Of a stretch of DNA of 64,000 nucleotides, positions 44,116-53,743 are shown piece after piece. Each line of letters opens with the position of its first letter. Positions within the stretch are counted from its first letter, which is position 1. The notes beneath the pieces were generated by a model. The model saw nothing but the letters and a program-made list of their open reading frames with translations. It was not told where the DNA came from and ran no database searches. The translations under genes were made by a program, and so were the position numbers. The stretch is from an uncultured Bacteroidota bacterium (GTDB lineage Bacteria; Bacteroidota; Bacteroidia; B-17B0; Aurantibacillaceae), in the NCBI GenBank assembly GCA_937868545.1, contig CALMMX010000078.1, positions 23,993 to 87,992 on the forward strand, given 5' to 3'.

Positions 44116-45657
44116 TTATCTATTTTCTTTTCTGAGCCTTATTGCATCAGCAAATGTGATATTAAATATTTTTGAATCGAGCCATGCATAAAAATTGAAA
44201 AACTCTAAGGCATTTTTTTCGTACCTATCTTTAAAAACAGACACTAATTCATCCTTAAATGTTTGGTATGTTTCTACTTGTTTTGATGCTTTTTTTGAAA
44301 TGGCTATTTTCTTAAAATTCTCTAGAAAAACGTTTTCAAACTTGTATTGTTTTTTTTGTGAATTAAAGAACCTAAGTGTTGATTTATAAATGTATTGTAG
44401 CAAATCATCATTGCCCAATTCAAAGTGAACAATTAAATAAATAAGTTTCGAAATGCGAATGGTGTCTTGTCTTAAATCATCAAAATTTTCGTTTATAATT
44501 TTATTTAACCAATGCAATGATTTATTAAATTCACCAACTCCAAAATATACCATTGCAATAGAATGATAGATTCGCAATAAATCTTCATTATTAATTTTTG
44601 ATTCGTATTTATCTAAGCCTTTTATAACATTTGGAATTATTTTTTTAGCTTGTTCGTGCTGTCCAATGTAGCTATATAATAGTATTTCGTTAATATAAGA
44701 TTGGATGAAAATGCTAATTTGCACATCTGTTGCTTTAAACATTTTGTTGAGTGACAGTGATTTTAATTTGTCAATCAACATAAATCCATCGTTGTATTGT
44801 TTTTTTAAAGCATAGTATCTAATTAAATGACCATGAGATAGTATGTAATAGTTTGGCATTTCAGAAATGATATCTGGATTTGTTTCCATTTCAATAATTA
44901 AATCTGAAAATAACCTGTGTTCATTTGCTAATTCGTTCAACAGCCTGTTGCAAACACCAATTGCGTATGTATAAATAATTTTGGATTTTTTTGATAAAAA
45001 GCCTTTTGTTTCAGCTAGTTGTTGAGTGTCTTTTAATATAGTGTTTATTTCTTCAACATCACTGGCGTTGCGAGCAATCATTAGCTTTGAAGAAAGGCGA
45101 TTGAGTTTAGCTAATTGAATATCATAAGCTGCAAGATTTTCTATTTTTAGAAAGATGTTGTTTTCCTCATCAATTAATTCGTTTACAGTTTTAAAATTTA
45201 TATCACCATAATAGGCCTCCATATCCACCAAAACTTTTTCTAATTCTATAATCTCTAACAAACAATAAAATAAATCATTATCACTTGCTTGTTTTTTTAT
45301 AATGCTTAGCTGTTTGCGCGATTGTTTATAGAGAGATTTATTGAAAAGTATTTGAATGTTTTTAATGCTTTCATTTATTTTTGCGCTCAAGCTAGTTTCA
45401 TATCTATAAAATCGTAAACTTTTAAGAACATGGTGCAAAAGCTGGTTTTTTTCAGAGGCAAGGTGTTGAATAAACACTTCATTTTTAAAGTGTTCTTTTA
45501 CTTCAGCTTCGTCGTATATATCTTGCTGTTTAAGATAATTGTAAAGTTTTAAGTAGTTTTTATCTCCTTGTTGTATAGAAGATGCGTTTACAAACAAGGC
45601 CTCTTCATCAGTAGTTAAAGAGTGAATTAAATCAAAAAGTTGGTTTGTTGGCTTCAT
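44116..45657 (-). CDS. Tandem paralog B, helical protein of unknown function
   Basis: A 513-residue cytoplasmic protein, unrecognised, that aligns along its length with its upstream neighbour: LFDLIHSLTTDEEALFV matches LYDLVKSLTKSEKRFLK, LKSLRFYRYE matches LKSLRLFYAE, and LFNKSLYKQSRKQLSIIKK matches LFDKAQYKQCRKILNKQK. Predicted structure is all alpha, with pairs of helices of TPR-like length (for example YHSIAMVYFGVGEFNKSLHW). No catalytic motif is seen. It begins 4 bp after the paralog's stop, so the two are co-transcribed. Confidence 0.8.
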   Translation of the reverse strand: MKPTNQLFDLIHSLTTDEEALFVNASSIQQGDKNYLKLYNYLKQQDIYDEAEVKEHFKNEVFIQHLASEKNQLLHHVLKSLRFYRYETSLSAKINESIKNIQILFNKSLYKQSRKQLSIIKKQASDNDLFYCLLEIIELEKVLVDMEAYYGDINFKTVNELIDEENNIFLKIENLAAYDIQLAKLNRLSSKLMIARNASDVEEINTILKDTQQLAETKGFLSKKSKIIYTYAIGVCNRLLNELANEHRLFSDLIIEMETNPDIISEMPNYYILSHGHLIRYYALKKQYNDGFMLIDKLKSLSLNKMFKATDVQISIFIQSYINEILLYSYIGQHEQAKKIIPNVIKGLDKYESKINNEDLLRIYHSIAMVYFGVGEFNKSLHWLNKIINENFDDLRQDTIRISKLIYLIVHFELGNDDLLQYIYKSTLRFFNSQKKQYKFENVFLENFKKIAISKKASKQVETYQTFKDELVSVFKDRYEKNALEFFNFYAWLDSKIFNITFADAIRLRKENR

Positions 45658-45661
45658 AATT

Positions 45662-47185
45662 TTATACTAAACTTGCTTGTTTATATTTTTCACTAACTAA
45701 TTTATGCATACTAATTCCTGATAGTTTAGATTGAACATAAAGTTCAATTTCAAAATAAAAATTAACATTAGTTTCGTGTGGGTCTTTCATTACTTCTTTT
45801 AAATCTTTTTGAAATGATTCAAAGATTTCTTTTTCACTACTTGCTTTTTGAAGCTTTAAATTTGCTAATTTTTCAAAGTAGGTTAAAATAAGTGTTTCTG
45901 TTTTAAAATGCGAAATTTGATTTTTTAAATTTTCTTTTAGCGTTAATATTATGTAACTAATTTGTTTAAGGTTATTTAGTTCATAGTTTAAGCCAATGTT
46001 TAAGATTCTTGCAAACGATTGTAAATCTTCTCTTAATAGTTTATTCCCTTGATTTAATACTCTTGTAATGTAGGTTTGAGCTTTTTTGTAATTGCCAAAA
46101 TATGTGTTCATTATTGCAATATTGTAGTCAAATACAATTTTATCTTCATTACTTATTTTATCTTCGTATTGATTAAGTATGACTTCAATTTCTTTTACTA
46201 CATTTTCTGCATCTTTTTGTTTGCCTAGGTTTGTATACAAACTAAGTTTTGCGTTTAAAACACTAGTTATGCTTTTTAATTGTAAATCAGTTGTGTTAAA
46301 CGCTTTTTTGTCTGATTTTAATTGTAAATCTTCAATGCGCTTTAAACACGTTTTAAATTTGCGTTCTTCAAAGGCTATATTAATTAAATTGTTTAAGGTT
46401 GTAATATACCTATTTGGCATTTCTTCTATCAATGCTGGTTCTTTATCCATTAAATCTAACAACAACTGACATTCAACTTCTCTGCTTTGATTATCTTGAC
46501 ATCTGCAAAATAAAATGGATCTACAATGGTGATATATTATTCTTGATTTAGAACTGTATATTAATTTTTCGTTTTTTAATAGAGGTGAGTTTAGAATCGA
46601 TGCAATGGTGTCTAGGTCTTCTTGTGTTTTAGCTTTGTTTTTTTGTCGTGTATTTAAATTAATTCTCGAAAAAAGTAAAGTATATTCTCCTAAGTTTTTT
46701 GCTTTTTTGATGACATCTTCCTCTTCTTTAATTAAATTTTCTAAGGTGTTTTGTGAGATATTAAATTGAGTTTCAATACTTATTAGTTGTTTTTCTAAAC
46801 TGATGAGTTCTAATACAAAATGAAAGCGTTCGTACAAGTATGCTTCTTGTTTTTGTTTATTTAAGATTTTTCTACATTGTTTGTATTGTGCCTTATCAAA
46901 TAAATTTAATACATTAGTTATTTCATCTTTAATTACAAAAGATGCATTGTTTTCGGCGTAAAACAAACGTAAACTTTTTAGTATAAATGTGTACAATTCT
47001 TCAGCTTCGTTTTTCTTTTTAAACAACTCGGCAACAAAATCTGGTTCTTTTTCTAAAACATTAAAAAACTCTATTAAATGATCTGGAAAATTGTTGGCTG
47101 CAGCATTTAGTTTTAAGAACCGTTTTTCTGACTTAGTGAGTGATTTCACTAAATCATACAAGTCTTTATTCGAAATTAAATTCAT
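45662..47185 (-). CDS. Tandem paralog A, helical protein of unknown function
   Basis: A 507-residue cytoplasmic protein without signal peptide or membrane span, and the upstream partner of the pair. The head domain (about 1-70) starts MNLISNKDLYDLVKSLTKSE, then a long TPR-like alpha-solenoid follows, with FDYNIAIMNTYFGNYKKAQT as the clearest repeat. Function unknown. Such solenoids bind proteins or peptides, and a regulatory or scaffold role is inference only. ATG at 47183-47185; transcribed divergently from the M1 peptidase. Confidence 0.8.
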   Translation of the reverse strand: MNLISNKDLYDLVKSLTKSEKRFLKLNAAANNFPDHLIEFFNVLEKEPDFVAELFKKKNEAEELYTFILKSLRLFYAENNASFVIKDEITNVLNLFDKAQYKQCRKILNKQKQEAYLYERFHFVLELISLEKQLISIETQFNISQNTLENLIKEEEDVIKKAKNLGEYTLLFSRINLNTRQKNKAKTQEDLDTIASILNSPLLKNEKLIYSSKSRIIYHHCRSILFCRCQDNQSREVECQLLLDLMDKEPALIEEMPNRYITTLNNLINIAFEERKFKTCLKRIEDLQLKSDKKAFNTTDLQLKSITSVLNAKLSLYTNLGKQKDAENVVKEIEVILNQYEDKISNEDKIVFDYNIAIMNTYFGNYKKAQTYITRVLNQGNKLLREDLQSFARILNIGLNYELNNLKQISYIILTLKENLKNQISHFKTETLILTYFEKLANLKLQKASSEKEIFESFQKDLKEVMKDPHETNVNFYFEIELYVQSKLSGISMHKLVSEKYKQASLV

Positions 47186-47280
47186 TTGGCATTAAAATTT
47201 AAAAATATAATTATTGTAATCCTAAAAGAGGTTTATACTAAGTACGGCATTTTTTTTATCTTTATATAAAAATTGCCATA

Positions 47281-49698
47281 ATGTTAAGAAAAATAAATTT
47301 CGTGTTTATTGCATTCCTATTTTTAGTTAGTAGGTTGGATGCGCAAACAATAAATTGCCAATCTTTAAAGAGAGGCATAAGTTCAGTTAGTTCATTGTAT
47401 TATTCTCCCGAAAATTTAAGAAGCGATACAATAAATATTTTGAAGTACACCATTAACCTTGATATTACTGATTTTGTTGGTCAATCAATAAAAGGCAGCA
47501 CTATAGTGCGGTTTGCCCCAAAAATTAATGGCCAAAACAAAATTAGGTTAGATTTATTAAAAATGACCATTGATAGTATAAAACTTGGTGCTGTTAGTTT
47601 ATCTCATACTTATAATGATACCTTATTAAAAGTAATTTTACCAACAGTAATTAATACTATTGACACATTAGATGTTGCAGTTTATTATCATGGTGTTCCT
47701 CAAGGTGATCCTTCAGGTTGGGGAGGCTTTTCGTTTAGTGGAACTTACGCGTATAATTTAGGAGTTGGTTTTGGTGCAAAGCCTCATAACTATGGTAGGG
47801 TGTGGTTTCCTTGCTTTGATAATTTTGTTGAAAAATCTAAGTATGAGTTCAATATTATTACTGATACTTCTAAATCTGCTTATTGTAATGGTCAGCTGAT
47901 TAACGATGTTAAAGTTGGAAGTAAACGCACGCGCAGTTGGATTTTAAATAAAGAAATTCCATCTTATTTAGCTTCTGTGGCTGTTGCAGATTATACTCAG
48001 GTTAATTCAACAATTGTTGGAGCATTAGGCTCAATACCGGTTGTGTTAGCTGCTCGTAAGGTTGATACAGTTGCACTTAAAAATGGATTTATTCATTTAC
48101 CAAATGCTGTTTTAGGTTACGAAAATTATTATGGACCTTATGTTTGGAATAGAATTGGTTATTGCTTAGTGCCATTTAGTAGTGGAGCAATGGAACATGC
48201 AACAAACATTGCTTATCCACAAGCAGCAGTTTCAATAGCTTATGAATCAGGTTTAATGGCACATGAATTATCTCATCATTGGTGGGGCGATTTAATGACG
48301 TGCGAAACTCAAGAGGATATGTGGCTAAATGAGGGTATGGCTAGTTACAGCGAAAGAATGTTTTTAGAATGGACTTATAGTTATGCTAAATACCTTGATG
48401 AAGTTAAATTGGAACATGATGGCTTATTAAAATTTGCTCATTTAAGCGAAAAAGGATTTAGAGCAGTTTCTGGAATTCCATTTGAATACACCTATGGCGA
48501 TCATGTATATAAAAAAGGGGCCGATGTGGCTCATACACTCAGAACTTATATGGGAGATGCAGCTTTTTTTGCAGGACTTAAATATGTGCTAACTCAAAAA
48601 GCATATAAAAACATGAATAGTATTGAGTTTAGGGATTTATTACAAACTTCTTCTGGGCAAAATCTAGTTCCATTTTTTGATAATTGGGTGTTTGCGGGTG
48701 GTTGGCCTCATTTTTCAATAGATTCTGTTAAGACAACGGGTACAAGTGCACCTTTCACAAATAAAGTATATGTAAAACAAAAATTATTTGGAGCGCCAAG
48801 TTTATATTCAAATGTACCTTTGGATATTACTTTTATGAATAATTCTTGGTTTAAAGAAGTTAAGCAAATTAGTATGAGTGGATCAACTGGTGTATATACT
48901 TATACTACTGCAAATTTGCCTAAATATGTTGGCATTAATAATGAGTCAAAGATAAGTGACGCAATATCATCAGAATACAAAACAATAAAAACTAATGCAA
49001 CAATTAATTTTACTTTAGCACGAGCACTGTTAATTGTTTCTAATAAAGGAATCGATTCTTCTTTTGTAAGGATAGAGCATAATTTTGCTAAGCCCGATCC
49101 ATTTAAAGTTAATACATATAATTTTAGATTAAATTCACAACATTATTGGAAAGTTGATGGGATTTTATCACCTGGTTTTTTAAGTAAAATGAGATTGAAT
49201 TATGATGGCAACAAAGTGATTAGTGGAAGTAGTTACATTGATACCTGTTTGGCGATAGTTAATGCCGATAGTATGATTTTGTTATACAGAAAAAACGCAG
49301 CTGATGATTGGAAAGAGGTTTCTCATTATTCAAAATTTAGAATTGGTTCAAAAACCGGATTTTTTACAGTTGATACATTAAAATTAGGTGAGTATGTTTT
49401 TGCAAATGGAAAAAGCAATGTATTGGTTGGTTTAGAAGAAATTGATGAAACTGATAATTTTTTTAATGTTTATCCAATTCCTGCAACTAATATGATTACT
49501 GTAAACATATTAAACAAAAAAGAATTGGAGCAAGCTTCCATAGAAATATTTGATATGGCTGGTAATCTTTTACAGCAAATTAATAGTGTGGATTCATTAA
49601 ACAATATTGATGTTTCTAATTATGCAAAAGGGACATTTATAATTAGTTTAAAAACAAAAAAAGGTCCAGCGAAGAATAAATTATTTGTAGTACAGTAA
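47281..49698 (+). CDS. M1 family aminopeptidase with T9SS sorting domain
   Basis: An 805-residue secreted zinc aminopeptidase. A signal peptide (to about SRLDAQ) precedes the M1 N-terminal beta domain, then the catalytic domain with HELSH (His328, Glu329, His332) and Glu351 in WLNEGMASY. The exopeptidase motif is GAMEH at 302-306 rather than the usual GAMEN. A Por-secretion tail follows (FNVYPIPATNMITVNI, FDMAGNLLQ, YAKGTFIISL, ending KLFVVQ). It should be released or surface-bound and remove N-terminal residues from peptides outside the cell. Its stop is 2 bp from that of wecB on the other strand. Confidence 0.93.
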   Translation: MLRKINFVFIAFLFLVSRLDAQTINCQSLKRGISSVSSLYYSPENLRSDTINILKYTINLDITDFVGQSIKGSTIVRFAPKINGQNKIRLDLLKMTIDSIKLGAVSLSHTYNDTLLKVILPTVINTIDTLDVAVYYHGVPQGDPSGWGGFSFSGTYAYNLGVGFGAKPHNYGRVWFPCFDNFVEKSKYEFNIITDTSKSAYCNGQLINDVKVGSKRTRSWILNKEIPSYLASVAVADYTQVNSTIVGALGSIPVVLAARKVDTVALKNGFIHLPNAVLGYENYYGPYVWNRIGYCLVPFSSGAMEHATNIAYPQAAVSIAYESGLMAHELSHHWWGDLMTCETQEDMWLNEGMASYSERMFLEWTYSYAKYLDEVKLEHDGLLKFAHLSEKGFRAVSGIPFEYTYGDHVYKKGADVAHTLRTYMGDAAFFAGLKYVLTQKAYKNMNSIEFRDLLQTSSGQNLVPFFDNWVFAGGWPHFSIDSVKTTGTSAPFTNKVYVKQKLFGAPSLYSNVPLDITFMNNSWFKEVKQISMSGSTGVYTYTTANLPKYVGINNESKISDAISSEYKTIKTNATINFTLARALLIVSNKGIDSSFVRIEHNFAKPDPFKVNTYNFRLNSQHYWKVDGILSPGFLSKMRLNYDGNKVISGSSYIDTCLAIVNADSMILLYRKNAADDWKEVSHYSKFRIGSKTGFFTVDTLKLGEYVFANGKSNVLVGLEEIDETDNFFNVYPIPATNMITVNILNKKELEQASIEIFDMAGNLLQQINSVDSLNNIDVSNYAKGTFIISLKTKKGPAKNKLFVVQ

Positions 49699-49700
49699 CA

Positions 49701-50846
49701 TTATAAATACCTCAACATTTCCTCACACATAAATTCTGCTGATTTTCCATCGCCAAAAAGCTGTGGGTATTCTTGATTTTTTTTAGATTCAAAATTTTTG
49801 TATGCATTCAGTACAGCATCTTTATTTGCATCAACTAAAATTGCTGCACCACAATTTACAATTTCAACCCACTCCGTTTCTTTTCTAAAGATAATGCATG
49901 GTTTTTTAAAATAAAACGCTTCTTTTTGTACACCACCACTATCTGTTGCTACAAGCTTACAATTGCTTTCCAATACTATCATTTCTAAAAATGATGTGGG
50001 TTCTATGATTTTAATTTTACTGTTATTAGTGATTTTAGTGTACAACTGTTCACTTAAATTTTTTTGTAATAAAGATTGTGTGCGCGGATGTAATGGTATT
50101 ACAATATCAATAGTATATTTTTCAGTTAATTCATTTAGCGCTTCAAAAATAGCAGATAAACGTTCTGGTTCATCTGTATTATTATTCCTGTGAATAGTAG
50201 CTAAAATAAAATTATTCTTTTCTAATTTATGTTTAGATAGTATGGTGTCTTTTTTGTTTGCAATTTCCATAAAGTGCAAACTATTATCATACATCACATC
50301 ACCACTATGATAAACCTTCGGATTATCAATATGATATGGGGCAACATTTTCTGTTTTAAAACCTTCTTTTATTAAGTTGTCAAACCCTGTTTTTGTAGGT
50401 GTAAACAATAAGGTTGAAACATGGTCACACATTATTCTATTTACCTCTTCAGGCATTTGTTTATTAAAAGAGCGTAAACCAGCTTCAATATGAACTACAT
50501 TAATATGAATTTTACTGGCAGCAATTGCTCCAGCTAAAGTTGAATTTGTATCACCATAAAGTACAATCGCATTTGGTTTTTCGGCAACTAAAATTTCTTC
50601 AATGCCTTCAATCATTTTTGCAGTTTGTTTCCCATGATTTCCGCTGCCAACATTTAAGTTGTAATTTGGTTGAGGTATATTTAATTCATCGAAAAAAACA
50701 GAACTCATATTTGTATCATAGTGTTGGCCTGTGTGTACAATAATTTCAGTTATGGAATCCGAAAAACGATTTTTAATAGCTCTACTTAATGCAGCAGCCT
50801 TTATTATTTGAGGTCTTGCGCCTATTATAGTTACAATTTTTATCAT
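49701..50846 (-). CDS. wecB: UDP-N-acetylglucosamine 2-epimerase (non-hydrolysing)
   Basis: Interconverts UDP-GlcNAc and UDP-ManNAc to supply ManNAc for surface polysaccharides. At 381 residues it has the family length. Hallmarks: KIVTIIGARPQIIKAAALS, HTGQHYD, VLYGDTNSTLAGA, HIEAGLRSFNKQMPEEVNR, TIHRNNNTD and ATDSGGVQKEAFYF; the catalytic Asp, two Glu and His of WecB are all present. I start at ATG 50846 because the longer frame (to 50918) would overlap radC. It starts 25 bp after radC. No other polysaccharide genes are adjacent. Confidence 0.95.
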   Translation of the reverse strand: MIKIVTIIGARPQIIKAAALSRAIKNRFSDSITEIIVHTGQHYDTNMSSVFFDELNIPQPNYNLNVGSGNHGKQTAKMIEGIEEILVAEKPNAIVLYGDTNSTLAGAIAASKIHINVVHIEAGLRSFNKQMPEEVNRIMCDHVSTLLFTPTKTGFDNLIKEGFKTENVAPYHIDNPKVYHSGDVMYDNSLHFMEIANKKDTILSKHKLEKNNFILATIHRNNNTDEPERLSAIFEALNELTEKYTIDIVIPLHPRTQSLLQKNLSEQLYTKITNNSKIKIIEPTSFLEMIVLESNCKLVATDSGGVQKEAFYFKKPCIIFRKETEWVEIVNCGAAILVDANKDAVLNAYKNFESKKNQEYPQLFGDGKSAEFMCEEMLRYL

Positions 50847-50871
50847 GGTTGTTGAATAAATAGAAATATAG

Positions 50872-51573
50872 TTATAAAATTCCTTCGTCGGCAAAACTAT
50901 AGTATGCTTGTTCTCCAATTATTAAATGGTCTTGAACAAGTATGTCTAGTAAAGCACAGGCTTCTTTTGTTTTTTTAGTTAAACTAATATCTTGATGACT
51001 TGGTTTTAAATTTCCTGAAGGATGGTTATGAGCTAAAATAATTGAACTCGCTAAACATTCAATGGCAGGTTTAATAATTAAGCGAATGTCAACTACAGTT
51101 CCACTTATCCCTCCGCGACTCACGCATTCTGTTTTAATTACTGAATTATTCCTACTTAAGTATATTACCCAAAATTCTTCATGTGGCAAATCACTTAATT
51201 TTGATTTAAATATAGAATAAGCATTTTTGGAACTTTGTATTTTTGTTTTTTCTTCATCAACCAAATCAGTTCTTCTTCTCCCTATTTCTAATGCGGCTAA
51301 TACAGTTACAGCTTTTGCTTCACCAACTCCTTTAAACTTTTTTATTTCATTCAATTGCAATTTAGCCAATTGATTTATAGAGTTATTGCTAGCATTTAAA
51401 ATTCGTTGTGCCAACTGAACAGCTGTTTCGTTTTTATTTCCGGAGGCTAATAAAATAGCCAATAGTTCAGCATCAGATAATGATTGCCTTCCTTTCGTAA
51501 CTAATTTTTCTCTTGGGCGGTCGTCTTCTGCCCAAGATTTAATAGTTAAATGTTTATTTTCTGATTCTTCCAA
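50872..51573 (-). CDS. radC: DNA repair protein RadC (JAB/MPN domain)
   Basis: A 233-residue RadC protein. An N-terminal helix-hairpin-helix part (WAEDDRPREKL to LNEIKKFKGVGEAKAVTVL) is followed by the JAB/MPN metal-site fold with LAHNHPSGNLKPSHQDISLT. Its true role is unsettled: the name comes from an E. coli recG allele, and the domain is related to metalloproteases. The start is a TTG at 51571-51573; an in-frame stop lies five codons upstream and no ATG precedes the conserved KSWAEDDRPREKL. Divergent from the MFS gene. Confidence 0.93.
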   Translation of the reverse strand: MEESENKHLTIKSWAEDDRPREKLVTKGRQSLSDAELLAILLASGNKNETAVQLAQRILNASNNSINQLAKLQLNEIKKFKGVGEAKAVTVLAALEIGRRRTDLVDEEKTKIQSSKNAYSIFKSKLSDLPHEEFWVIYLSRNNSVIKTECVSRGGISGTVVDIRLIIKPAIECLASSIILAHNHPSGNLKPSHQDISLTKKTKEACALLDILVQDHLIIGEQAYYSFADEGIL

Positions 51574-51614
51574 TTGCTTATAAAATTAAAATATTTTAAT
51601 AGATTATAAAATAA

Positions 51615-51622
51615 TACTTTTG
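51615..51622 (+). promoter_or_regulatory. Candidate -7 element for the MFS gene, possibly leaderless
   Basis: TACTTTTG matches TAnnTTTG but ends only 4 bp before the annotated ATG. If real, transcription starts at or next to the first codon. No TTG is found at the -33 distance. Confidence 0.35.
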
Positions 51623-51626
51623 CAAC

Positions 51627-52880
51627 ATGAGTCTTACAAATTCGATTGAAATTTTAAAGCATAAAGAGTTTAGGTGGTTTGTGTTTGCAAGGTTTTTTTT
51701 AACACTTGCAATTCAAATGCAAATGAGCACTATTTATTTGCAAATCTATTACGAATACACTAAAGAAGAGTTAACTCTTGGCTTAATTGGTTTAACAGAA
51801 GCTATCCCGTTTATAATTACTTCATTTTTTTCAGGATATTTGGCCGATATTATTAATAGAAAAAAAATCCTTGTAATTGGCTGCATTGCTTTGTTGCTAG
51901 GCTCTTTATTTTTGTTTTCCTATAGTATTTCATTTTTCAAAGATTTGTCTTCTTTAGGCATGACACCTTTGTTTTTTGTGGTATTTCTTTTTGGTATAGT
52001 GAGGTCTTTTTTAGCAGTAAGTACCACACCATTAATGAGTCAAATTATTCCACGCGAATTGTATACCCAATCTGCCACATGGAATAGCACTGCTTGGCAC
52101 ATTGGCGCTATTTTAGGGCCAGTATTAGCTGGTGTATTGTATGGCTACAACAATTCATTCCATGCAAATTGGTGTTATGGTATAACCTGTGTATTGTTTT
52201 TAATTGCTATGTTTTTTTATGCCTTAATACGTTCAAAACCAATCCCCAAAAAAGCGGTGGGCGAATCTTTTATACAAAGCATGAGTGTAGGAATAAAATT
52301 CGTGTTTAAAAATAAGTTAGTGTTAAGTGCTTTATCACTCGATTTATTTGCTGTTTTATTTGGTGGTGCAGTTGCTCTAATACCTGCATTTACTGATAAA
52401 ATTTTGCATCTAGGGCCTGAGTCATACGGTTTATTAAGAACAGCTCCTGCTATTGGAGCAGTTTTAATGGCGTTTTACCTGGCGGTTAAACCACCAGCTA
52501 AAAATGCTGGAATAAGTTTGTTGTTTGGTGTTGCAGCCTTTGGCGTTTTTACTATTTTGTTTGCAATTTGCACAAATTATTGGCTAGCCTTTGCAATGCT
52601 TTTGTTTACTGGCGCTTTTGATAACATAAGTGTTGTGGTTCGTCATAGTATTTTGCAACTTTCTACTCCCGATGAAATGCGTGGCAGGGTTGCCGCAGTA
52701 AATAGTATATTTATTGGTAGTAGTAACGAGATTGGCGCTTTTGAAAGTGGCATTGCAGCAAGGTTTTTAGGCCTTGTTCCATCTATTGTTTTTGGTGGGG
52801 CTATGACAATTTTGGTAGTATTTGGCATTAATAAACTAAATCCAGAACTTAAAAATTTAGATTTAACAAAGTTGGAATAA
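51627..52880 (+). CDS. MFS transporter, EntS-like
   Basis: A 417-residue major facilitator with twelve membrane spans. FFSGYLADIINRKKILVIGC is the loop 2-3 signature, and FLFGIVRSFLAVSTTPLMSQIIP with AAVNSIFIGSSNEIGAFESG match the EntS-type multidrug or siderophore exporter group. Substrate unknown. It is the first gene of a plus-strand run, and its stop shares one base with the ATG of the next gene. Confidence 0.87.
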   Translation: MSLTNSIEILKHKEFRWFVFARFFLTLAIQMQMSTIYLQIYYEYTKEELTLGLIGLTEAIPFIITSFFSGYLADIINRKKILVIGCIALLLGSLFLFSYSISFFKDLSSLGMTPLFFVVFLFGIVRSFLAVSTTPLMSQIIPRELYTQSATWNSTAWHIGAILGPVLAGVLYGYNNSFHANWCYGITCVLFLIAMFFYALIRSKPIPKKAVGESFIQSMSVGIKFVFKNKLVLSALSLDLFAVLFGGAVALIPAFTDKILHLGPESYGLLRTAPAIGAVLMAFYLAVKPPAKNAGISLLFGVAAFGVFTILFAICTNYWLAFAMLLFTGAFDNISVVVRHSILQLSTPDEMRGRVAAVNSIFIGSSNEIGAFESGIAARFLGLVPSIVFGGAMTILVVFGINKLNPELKNLDLTKLE

Positions 52881-53656
52881 TGAAAGACAATTTATTGGAA
52901 ATTAAACATTTATTAGATGAGAAATACCTTCAGTTTAATAACACTTCTTTTATAGAAACTGATCCAATAAGTATACCGCACCAATTCTCTAAAAAGGAAG
53001 ATATAGAAGTTTCTGCTTTTTTACTGGCTACCATTGCTTGGGGCAATAGACAATCTATAATTAAAAATGGCAATAAATTAATGGCGCTTATGAATCAAGA
53101 GCCACATGATTTTATTCTAAATTTTTCTAAAAAGGATGAAGCACGATTTAGCCAATTTGTTCATAGAACCTTTAATTCTAAAGATTGTATTTTCTTTTTA
53201 AAATCATTAAAAAATATTTATTTGCACCATAAAGGTTTAGAAGGAGCTTTCACTAATAATTTTAGTAAAAATGATGAAAGTATTAAAACAGCTATAGTAC
53301 AATTTAGGGAGTTGTTTTTATCTATTAATCATTTGCAAAGAGTAGAAAAACACCTTTCTAATCCTAATAGTAATTCAAGTGCAAAAAGACTTTCAATGTA
53401 TTTAAGGTGGATGGTTAGGAAGGATAATCACGGAGTAGATTTTGGGATTTGGAACAAAATACATTCCAGCCAATTGTGTTTGCCCTTAGATGTGCATACT
53501 GGAAATGTGAGCCGGAAATTAGGATTACTAAGTCGTAAACAAAATGACTGGAAATCTGTTGAAGAGATAACTAACGTTCTTAAGAGTTTTGACTCAAATG
53601 ACCCAATAAAGTATGACTTTTCTTTATTTGGATTAGGGGCTTTCGAAGGGTTTTAA
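52880..53656 (+). CDS. TIGR02757 family protein
   Basis: A 258-residue member of a conserved Bacteroidota family of unknown function that I know as TIGR02757 (DUF2400). Diagnostic pieces are VSAFLLATIAWGNRQSIIKN, RLSMYLRWMVRKDNHGVDFG, CLPLDVHTGNVSRKLGLL and KYDFSLFGLGAFEGF. The helical layout suggests an HhH-like DNA glycosylase fold, but this is inference; no catalytic aspartate is assigned. Its ATG overlaps the MFS stop by one base. Confidence 0.9.
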   Translation: MKDNLLEIKHLLDEKYLQFNNTSFIETDPISIPHQFSKKEDIEVSAFLLATIAWGNRQSIIKNGNKLMALMNQEPHDFILNFSKKDEARFSQFVHRTFNSKDCIFFLKSLKNIYLHHKGLEGAFTNNFSKNDESIKTAIVQFRELFLSINHLQRVEKHLSNPNSNSSAKRLSMYLRWMVRKDNHGVDFGIWNKIHSSQLCLPLDVHTGNVSRKLGLLSRKQNDWKSVEEITNVLKSFDSNDPIKYDFSLFGLGAFEGF

Positions 53657-53743
53657 TCTTAAGGAATATATCTTCTTATTCAAATTAAACAGTATTGGAA
53701 ATTCTGAACCAAAATATGGGTTAAATGCTTAAATTTACAAACC

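Noticed and set aside
47246..47277. Imperfect hairpin GGCA...TGCC just before the M1 peptidase start
   Set aside because: Only 4 plus 5 pairs with mismatches in a homopolymer-rich stretch; likely chance.
50847..50918. N-terminal extension of wecB
   Set aside because: It would overlap radC, and MIKIVTIIGARPQ is the conserved start.
53657..53743. FMN riboswitch ahead of ribBA
   Set aside because: The gap is only 87 bp and lacks the conserved GC-rich FMN aptamer blocks.
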